Below, piece by piece: positions 56,587 to 64,000 of a DNA stretch of 64,000 bases. Where the stretch lies: positions 36,001 to 100,000 of the forward strand of contig JACVTC010000119.1 in assembly GCA_016946835.1 (NCBI GenBank), written 5' to 3'. How positions within the stretch are numbered: the first letter of the stretch is position 1; each line of letters opens with the position of its first letter. A program made the position numbers and the translations under genes. The DNA comes from Neocallimastix lanati (nom. inval.). Its lineage: Eukaryota; Neocallimastigomycota; Neocallimastigomycetes; Neocallimastigales; Neocallimastigaceae. The notes beneath the pieces were generated by a model. It saw only the letters and a list, made by a program, of their open reading frames with translations, was not told where the DNA came from and searched no databases.

Positions 56587-59384
56587 TTTTTAACAAATAA
56601 CAAAATTATTAAATTAAAATAAATAATAAAAAAAAATTCTGTCACAAATACTAGTGGATTTGAAGTTAAAATTCACTATTAGATCAATTGAAATTTAATT
56701 TAGTTATTGACAAAAAATTATTTTAATTCGATTTTAATTATAAAAATAAATATTAGAAACATTAAAGAATTAGAAACCAAAGGGTTTGGACTTATTTATT
56801 AAAGATAATTTAATTTAATTTAACCCTTAAGAATTTGATAAAAATAGCATGAAGAAAAACAACGTTAACTCAACAAATAATGAATATATTATATCGTAAT
56901 TTCCCGCTAAAAATATATTTATTAGAAAGCTACGGTCAAGAACTACAACATATGTTAAAATCAACCTTATTGGACAACTAGATAACGAGATATTGGACTT
57001 TAAAGATATTTAAATATAAAAATATAATTTAATTATTAAATTAAGAAATTTATATTAGATAAATCTCTTAACTTGGAAATTATATTATTAATTTTTATTA
57101 TTAATTAAAAATACAGAATTAGTTATTAGTAATAGTTTTATAATATTTTAAATAAGTTTTATAAGTTTTATATATTTTATTATTATATATTTTTATTCAA
57201 TTATTTCTAAAAGATTCTAATATTATTTTATTATTATATTTTATATAGTTTATATACATGTATGAATATATTAAGATTAAATTGTATTAATTAATTATAT
57301 TGTTAATTATTATTTTAGTTTAGTATAAAAAGGATTTGAAATTCCATATTTTGAATTCTTTGTAAGATTATTAACTAACTAACTATTAACATAAAGTTAA
57401 TGAATTAATTATAACAATAAATAATTTTTTATATTAATCTTAGTTAAAATTTATTATTAAATATATATTAAATAAAGTTCTAATAAAACATAAATCTTAA
57501 ATATTGAAATCTTAATTATAAAACTCTGTGTGTGTTATTTATTATTTAAATTTAATTAAATTGTTATAATTAATAAAAACATCTTGACCTGACCAATTTA
57601 ATCCAAACTAGGAAAGATATAGCAAGAATCTTACCTAAACACTCAACTTAATTTTACAAATTCTTGTCTAACTTAACCCAAAAATTAATCCATTCTAAAA
57701 AAAAAAAATTAAATCCATATTTAAGAAAAATTTAATTAAATAAAAATAATTAAAATAAAATAATAATAAATTAATTAATCATTAATAATTTTAATTAAAA
57801 ACTAAAATAAATTAATAAATAATATTTTTCTAAAACTACAAATAAACAAAATAATAAACAAATTTAATAAATTATAAATAAGAAATAAACAAACTTATAA
57901 ACATCTCAAAATTAAAATTAAATAGTTAAATAATTTTTAAGTTACTTTTATTTAAAATAATGATTATTTTATTTATTTTATAACTCAACTTTTATAAACA
58001 AATTGTAATTAAAATAACATTTTAAAACTCATCTTTATTAACATTTTAATTGTAAATACTGTTTAATTTAATAATAAATTATTCTTTATTTCTCTTTTAT
58101 TAATTTTATTATTTTTAATGTAAATAGTTTAAAATCAAAGAAAAATATAAAAACATGTAAATATTTCTTATAAATTATTCTTTATTATTAATTATTTAAT
58201 AAATTATTATAAATATTTTATTAGTTTTAATAATCAAAAAAGTATGATTATTAATTATTTAATAAATTATTATTATAGATATTTTATTAGTTTTAATAAT
58301 CAAAAAAGTATGATTATTAATTATTTAATAAATTATTATATATATTTTATTAGTTATTAATAATCAATTTTATTATTAAAATTTAAAATAAATTAGTATA
58401 AATAATAAATATTTCATTTTATTATTTTATTAGTTTTAACAATTATTTTATTAATTTAAACAAAATTAATTATTAAATAAATAAAGATTAATATTAAAAT
58501 TAAAAATAAAATTTTTTTTAATAAAACTTTTTGTGTTTAATAATAAAACATATTTATTTTTTTTTAAATTTCTTAAATCTACTTTATTCAGTATTTATCC
58601 TCTTATTCACTTCTACAAAATTTAATTTTGTAGATTAAGAATATCAGGTATAAATCATTTTGATGAAGATTGGAATTCTTAAACATAAAATTATTATAAA
58701 GCTTGAATAATATCTAACCTATTCAACAACAAATTAATAAATTAAAATTTAAAATTAAAATTATAATAAAAAAAATTATTTTAATTAAATTCTAAAACTC
58801 GAAAATATACTTTAATTCTATTTTAATTTTTAAAATAATAAAATACTAATGTTAATTTCTCTTTTTAATTAAAAGTAAATAATTTGTAAACAATTTTCTC
58901 TTTTTTTTTTATTATTTTGAATTCTTTGTTTATAATAATTCTTGTATTAATTGTTTATTTGTTTATTTTATTGTTTAATTTTATAAATATAATTATTCTT
59001 AATTGTTTTATTATTAAATACTTTAAATTATTGTAAAAATATAAGTACTTGTAAATATTTTATAAAATTAATTTCTCGTTGTTATTAGAAATGTAATAAA
59101 AAAATAATAACCAAATATTATATTAATAAATAATAATAAAAATTAATAAATAATAATAAAAACTAATAAATAATAATAAAATTAATACTAAACACAAAAG
59201 AAATGTATAATTTTGGAAAGTTAATAACAATTCAGTGTTAAACTAGAATAATAATAACTTAATTATTAATAATAATAAAGCAAATTCATTTATATTAAAT
59301 TTTATATTAAAATCAAACTTGATACATCTATTATCAGTTTTGAAGTAATAACTTCAAATTAAGATAATAGAATCGTTTGTCAAT
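56587..59384. other. Noncoding region, candidate long LTR of a second Ty3-like lineage
   Basis: About 2.8 kb without an open frame, more heterogeneous in sequence than the desert. A segment around AAAGTATGATTATTAATTAT occurs twice (about 58239 and 58305). It may be a long LTR running from TGTCACAAAT (56640) to TTTGTCA (59382), because a PBS-like TGGTGGAGAG follows two bases later and a gag ORF comes 0.6 kb after that. No second LTR copy is in the window, so this is conjecture. Confidence 0.35.
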
Positions 59385-59403
59385 TGGTGGAGAGTGAGTG
59401 ATT
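59385..59403 (+). other. Candidate primer-binding site of the decayed Ty3-like element
   Basis: TGGTGGAGAGTGAGTGATT begins with TGG. Its complement ends CACTC-ACTCTCC-A-CCA preceded by AAT, the layout of a tRNA T-stem and acceptor. It differs from the PBS of the intact family. Confidence 0.4.
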
Positions 59404-60004
59404 TAACTCTTATACGAGTAAGTTATATCTATTTTAATTATTCAAGTAGATTTAAGTAGTATAAAAAAAAAAAAAAAAAAAAAAAAAATTATTAGGACGA
59501 GTGTTAGAATACTCGGTTATACGTTGTTTTTGAGTGTATTCAATAAGCTCATTTGCAACTCGTTTAGACGAATCTATTTGGTTAGAGACTGCATAAAGGA
59601 TTACTATAAAAGACGTAATCTAATCCCATATCTCTTCAACAGAGTGTGGTTGCAGTAAACGAGTTAACAACGGCTAATGCGCTTAGATCATCGAAGGTCT
59701 AAGATTAAATATATAGTTTTAAAATTTTTTTTTTAAGGGTTTACTTGTTCCCTTTTTGTTATATTAACACCGCCAGTTTTTTTTATGGTTGTGAGGCAAA
59801 GGTGTTAATTAAAATAAAATTGTATACAAATAATACTATCTACAGTCGAAAGAATAATTAAAAAAAAAAAAAAATTTGTTCTTTTTTTGCAAGAATAAAT
59901 ATAAAGAAATAAGTAAAATAATTCATAAATTCATAAATTAAGATAAGCGAAAATATAAATTGTAAGGTTTCTTTTTAAAATTTATAAATAAAATAATAAT
60001 AATA
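59404..60004 (+). other. Leader of the decayed Ty3-like element
   Basis: Unusually GC-richer, stop-rich sequence (about 59490-59700) between the PBS-like site and the gag ATG, consistent with an untranslated leader. No gene seen. Confidence 0.4.
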
Positions 60005-60703
60005 ATGGAAAATTCAACCAAAGCAATAACCTTTAATAGGTTACCTATATTAGGGAAGGATAAGGTTTCCTTCGAGGAACGGCATTTTTCGTATGAACGC
60101 TGGTGTAAAGCTAATAAAATAGAAGAAGAAGAAGATAAAATTGAATACTTAATCTCCTTAACTATAGATATAACGAGAACTATTGTATTCAATTCATTAA
60201 ACAAAGAAGCACCAGATAGTTACAAAACTATAATAAATAAATTAAGAGGACATTTCAGAGTCTCTACCACTAAAAATGCCAGATTATTGGAATTATCTAC
60301 AGTCACTATTAAAAAGGGGGAAAGAATCTCTGAATTTGATGTAAGATTCAATACCCTATGTAATCAAGTGAATTTAGAAATTAGTGACCAAGTTATCACT
60401 TCATATTATATTAATGCTTTTAAGAATTGGGGTAAAATTTATGAAGCCTTATTAGAAGAGGAACCAACCTCACTCCAGGATGCAATGAAAATAACATCCA
60501 AGAAAGGAAAAATTATTGCTTTAATAGAAGAAAATAAAAATAAATATAAAAAATTACACGGAGTTAACAAGAAAGAAATAAAAGATTTCAATGAATCTAA
60601 AAATTATAATAATAATTATAACAATTATAATTACAGAAATGATTATTTTTCAACTTCAAATTCCAGATCGAATAATAATAAATATAATTTAAATTATTAT
60701 TAA
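60005..60703 (+). CDS. Gag-like protein of a second Ty3/gypsy lineage
   Basis: 232 aa, intact frame. Helical, charged capsid-like region (residues about 1-190) with HFSYERWCKANK near the start and ISEFDVRFNTLCNQV in the middle, matching the retrotransposon Gag pattern of a W-rich start and an F..RF..L..Q helix. The Asn/Tyr-rich tail (about 195-232) stops without a zinc knuckle, so it may be truncated. It shows no close similarity to the other Gags here. The next pol sequence downstream is a broken RT fragment at 61635, so this is a decayed element whose gag happens to stay open. Confidence 0.7.
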   Translation: MENSTKAITFNRLPILGKDKVSFEERHFSYERWCKANKIEEEEDKIEYLISLTIDITRTIVFNSLNKEAPDSYKTIINKLRGHFRVSTTKNARLLELSTVTIKKGERISEFDVRFNTLCNQVNLEISDQVITSYYINAFKNWGKIYEALLEEEPTSLQDAMKITSKKGKIIALIEENKNKYKKLHGVNKKEIKDFNESKNYNNNYNNYNYRNDYFSTSNSRSNNNKYNLNYY

Positions 60704-61634
60704 ATCATATTTTTTTTATATTAAGTATAATAAAAACTATTTCAATAAATATTTGATATAAAATACAGAATTAAAAATTTCTGTATAATATTTTCTAAAC
60801 CTTTGAAATAAACTATGAATAAAACAAAAATCAAAACAAAATTAAATTCTTATTAAAATAAAATGAACCAAAATACAGAAATTCTTCAATAACAAAAATA
60901 AACAAAAATACAGAAAACATTAATTCTGTATAATTTTCTCTCTAAAGACAATATCAAGAAGAAGCTACCGCTGGGAACGCCCTTCGTGATACAACCTCCA
61001 AATTTAATTTTTATAGTTAATTTAATAAATCTTATTTTTTTTTTTAACAATATAAATAATATTAAAAATAATTTAAAATAATAGTAAAAAGTTAAAAATA
61101 AAATAGTTGGAATAGTTTTTTTTTATATAAAGAATGTAATAAAGATAAATAAAATGTATTAAAAAAAAAGTATAAAAAGAAGAATAAATTTCTTTCATTT
61201 TAATACTGGGAACAAATAATTTTAGTTTTAAATTTAAATAAAGAGTATTTTAAAAATTAATTTTTTTTTTTGCTTTTATATTTTTTTTAACTTTGTGTGT
61301 TAATATTTATTCTTTGTTTTAAATATCTTAGTGTTTCAACCCTAGCTCATATCATTACTACTAACTAATGAATAAATAATGTTAATTCTGTTATTTCCTA
61401 TAAAATAACTTAATTACTAAAATTATTTATTTACTTACTTTGAGAACTTTCCTATGTTCTATTACTTCAAAATTATTACTAATGTTCAATTTATTATTAC
61501 TAATATCAATTCTTTATCAATATCAATACTTTATTATTAAAATCAATATTATTATCAATATCTAGTTTTATTATTAAAATCAATATTATTATCAATATAT
61601 AGTTTTATTAATATTACCTATTTTATCAATTCTC
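60704..61634. other. Deleted/decayed interior of the second Ty3-like element
   Basis: AT-rich with repeated ATCAATATTATTATCAATAT phrases (61540-61610) and an isolated GC-richer scrap at 60950-61003 (AAGCTACCGCTGGGAACGCC). Protease and most of RT are missing. Confidence 0.45.
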
Positions 61635-62060
61635 TTCCCTTTCATTGGTGATTTTGTTTTCAACTTCATTGACGATATCCATATATACTCAAAATCTTTA
61701 GAAGAACATCTCGAACATATTGCTAAAGTACTCGCTGTTTTCAAAGAACACAAACTTAAGATGAATATTGAAAAATGTTCGTTTTATTCAAACGGAAGTT
61801 GAAGTCCTCGGTCACAAAGTATCTGCAAAAGGTCTGAGCAATCTTGATAGCAATATTGAATCAATTAAAAAGTGGAAACCTCCTTCAAACCTCCATGAAT
61901 TACGGTCTTTCCTAGGGGTGATAGGTTATTATCGAGACTTCATCGATAAATATGCTCGAAAAATTGCTCCTTTCTGCAAATTGCTAAGAAAAGATGTCGA
62001 GTTCCAATGGAATAAAGAACAAAATGATAGCTTTAAAATATTTAAAGAATTTAAAATATT
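61635..62060 (+). pseudogene. Ty3/gypsy reverse transcriptase fragment, frameshifted
   Basis: From 61635 one frame reads FPFIGDFVFNFIDDIHIYSK, the RT palm with FIDD for the usual Y-I/V-D-D, continuing to MNIEKCSF. The frame then shifts by one base within the TTTTATT stretch (about 61780-61786) and resumes as QTEVEVLGHKVSAKGL and LRSFLGVIGYYRDFIDKYA (thumb/connection), ending in a junk Phe-rich tail near 62060. RNase H and integrase are absent. It belongs with the gag-like ORF at 60005. Confidence 0.8.
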
Positions 62061-62115
62061 TTTATTTTTTTTATTTTTCTTTTACTTTATTAATTTTTTT
62101 TTTTTTACTTTATAA

Positions 62116-62442
62116 TTAACCAATAATTAAAATAATATATTTATCAATAAATATATTGATTAAAAATAAAGAAACTAAGGTATTGAGAAATCAAATTCCA
62201 TAATTTTTTAAATAATAAAATTTATTAAATAATATTAGAAAAAGATTAACATATAATTTTTTTTTTTTATTTTAAAGTTCTAAATTAATTGAATTATTAT
62301 AATTAAAATTATGATGTTTCTTCATAATATATATATTTTCTCCTAAAAAATAAAAAATTAAGAGAATAGAAAAATGTAATAAATAAAAAATAAAACTTTT
62401 TAAAATAAATTATGCATAGATATATTTTTATTCACTATTTAA
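62116..62442. other. AT-rich spacer
   Basis: About 330 bp between the RT fragment and the receptor gene; probably includes the 3' UTR of the latter. No gene seen. Confidence 0.5.
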
Positions 62443-64000
62443 TCATAAAATATTATTTCCATTTAAACTTTTATTGATATTACTATCATTGCTTCCACTA
62501 CCGCAATCAGTAATACTACTTTTATTAGCAAAATCATTACTTTTTAATTGTTTTAATTCATTATTAGAATATGTATTAAGGGAATTACTAGATTGTATGG
62601 ATTTTTGATAATGATATTTTGTTATTTTTTCAAAAACATTTAATGATTTATTGGAATTATCAGTAGGTAACTGATTTGATATAGAATAATCTTTATTTTT
62701 AGAATTAAATTGATTTTTTAACATTTGTACGTCAATACTTTCGGTTTTTCTCTTATCAATAAAGATTTTAATAATTTTCATGACATATAGTAACATATAA
62801 TTTGATAATGAAAATACTAGGACAATAAGAAATAAAATAAAATTATAAGATTCATAATTTTTGATTTTGGTATCGGTAACTCTTAGAATAAAAAAAATAA
62901 TATAGCAAAACAAATCAATGATGATTGCAGATGATAATGTTTTTAGTTCTTTATGAATAATAGTAATACTCCATTCTATATATACTAGTAAAATGATAGC
63001 TATAGTGATTATAATCCTGTGAATAATCATCAATTGTTCAATGAAACTTCCAAAGGTATTTTTCATCACACAAGCATGATATTTCTTGTTATTAAACATA
63101 GCTTTTACTGAAACTTCATAGGGTTCAATAAAAAATATAGCGTTCATTAAGATATCCAAAACTGTAAAAAACATCAGAAACAAATATCTATTCCTGGAAA
63201 TCCATGATGATAGCTCATTTTCCAATGGAAAGTTACTCATTAGTTTATACAATATTGGAATTAAGTGAAAAGTAAAACCAATGCACAAGTTTACTGTTTT
63301 CATAAGACATTTTATAACTTTTAATTCTCCTAATGTGACAAGTTCTGATGATAGTACAAGACATTGTCCAATGATTAATACTATCCAAAAATCAGTGGGT
63401 AAAAAGCTAAAATAGGGTTTAAATCTACCCATGAAAAGGATAACTAAGGATAAAAGCATGAGAATGATGAAGAATAATGATACAATTAAAATTAATAAAC
63501 CCATTTCATTATTCTCTCCTTTTATTGAAATATTATGTACTTCTACAATATTTTTAATTTTTTTTAATACATTTTCTGCTGTTTCGTTTCCATAAAGATA
63601 TTCGTAAATATAATTTCTAAATTTTTCAGAATAACTACTATAATTCTTTGTTATAGCAGTTGGTCGTTCTATTAATTGAATTTTTTTCATGGCCTCACAA
63701 TTAAAGTTAGAACATATTTCTTTATCGTTATAAATACTTGGTATTGCGGTTAAAAATCCGTAGTCCTTCAGCAATTTTTTTTGCATTTCAATTGAAGTTA
63801 AAAATTTATAGACTATAGCGACGGCTTTTTTTCTTGAATCTTTTATATACTTATTTATACCTAGATTATAGCCTCCAAGGGCAGAACCAGAAACATTTTC
63901 ATATTTGCCAGGAAGAATAGTAAAGTTATAATGTATCCAGGGGCAATACCAAAACTTTTGGAATAGAAAATTTCCTGAATCAAATTTTTCTTCAGTAAAT
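62443..64000 (-). CDS. Class C-like GPCR with solute-binding ectodomain, second paralogue (5' end off window)
   Basis: The frame is open on the minus strand from the window edge to the stop at 62443, about 518 codons visible, no intron in this part. The visible part starts in the solute-binding domain (SGNFLFQKFWYCPW, SGSALGGYNLGINKY, FLTSIEMQKKLL). It continues through IERPT and YSEKFRNYIYEYLYGN, then seven hydrophobic segments with a Cys before TM3 (KCLMKTVNLC) and one in loop 2 (KYHACVM), then a long Ser/Asn-rich tail. It is clearly a paralogue of the gene at 25665-28647 and aligns with exon 4 of that gene. The 5' exons (signal peptide, rest of the binding domain) lie beyond 64000. A separate frame starting at 63786 would lack the binding domain; the upstream open frame shows that ATG is internal. 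Confidence 0.88.
   Translation of the reverse strand, partial: FTEEKFDSGNFLFQKFWYCPWIHYNFTILPGKYENVSGSALGGYNLGINKYIKDSRKKAVAIVYKFLTSIEMQKKLLKDYGFLTAIPSIYNDKEICSNFNCEAMKKIQLIERPTAITKNYSSYSEKFRNYIYEYLYGNETAENVLKKIKNIVEVHNISIKGENNEMGLLILIVSLFFIILMLLSLVILFMGRFKPYFSFLPTDFWIVLIIGQCLVLSSELVTLGELKVIKCLMKTVNLCIGFTFHLIPILYKLMSNFPLENELSSWISRNRYLFLMFFTVLDILMNAIFFIEPYEVSVKAMFNNKKYHACVMKNTFGSFIEQLMIIHRIIITIAIILLVYIEWSITIIHKELKTLSSAIIIDLFCYIIFFILRVTDTKIKNYESYNFILFLIVLVFSLSNYMLLYVMKIIKIFIDKRKTESIDVQMLKNQFNSKNKDYSISNQLPTDNSNKSLNVFEKITKYHYQKSIQSSNSLNTYSNNELKQLKSNDFANKSSITDCGSGSNDSNINKSLNGNNIL

Noticed and set aside
63700-63786. Start of the second receptor at the ATG at 63786
   Set aside because: The frame continues open upstream to the window edge with solute-binding-domain sequence matching exon 4 of the first receptor.

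Overview
The window is extremely AT-rich, with long poly-A/poly-T tracts, (ATT)n runs and heptanucleotide satellites, and GC content rises only in genes and transposon remnants. AT-rich spliceosomal introns, Asn-rich proteins, a MATA-type HMG-box regulator and 7-TM receptors carrying a bacterial-type solute-binding ectodomain together suggest an anaerobic gut fungus (Neocallimastigomycota). That placement is an inference. Dictyostelids are the main alternative, because they are also AT-rich and have tRNA-targeted retroelements.

Left part (1-9.86 kb): two Ty3/gypsy retrotransposons lie in tandem on the minus strand. The first runs off the left edge (partial gag, PBS, LTR). The second is a complete 8.2-kb copy with LTRs that look identical. 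It sits at the junction between the first element and a tRNA-Gly(UCC) gene, whose 5' end is 15 nt away. A sister copy of the complete element (48.5-56.6 kb, plus strand) lies 14 nt upstream of a tRNA-Ala(UGC) gene. All three insertions read away from their tRNA gene. Gag and Pol overlap at a UUUAAAC heptamer followed by a 7-nt spacer and a GC-rich hairpin, which is a textbook -1 frameshift site. Each full-length copy carries one different break: an early stop in pol of the left copy and a homopolymer frameshift in gag of the right copy.

Middle part (10-48 kb): three nearly identical genes for a secreted 232-aa protein (one inverted, two in tandem) sit in duplicated blocks that include a conserved TATA element. 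The protein is an internal duplication of a six-cysteine module and I do not recognise its family. There follow a Ty1/copia pol pseudogene, a five-exon gene for a class C-like GPCR with signal peptide and solute-binding ectodomain, a LINE-like remnant, and a two-exon gene for a protein with three HMG boxes. About 13 kb of gene desert follows (34.6-48.4 kb). It holds heptamer satellites in both orientations, large hairpins and an inverted minisatellite next to tRNA-Ala.

Right part (56.6-64 kb): a decayed second Ty3/gypsy lineage (gag ORF and frameshifted RT fragment), then a second receptor gene of the same family on the minus strand, cut by the window end. The host genes point to extracellular sensing, secretion and transcriptional control. 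Most of the remaining sequence is mobile-element or simple-repeat DNA.
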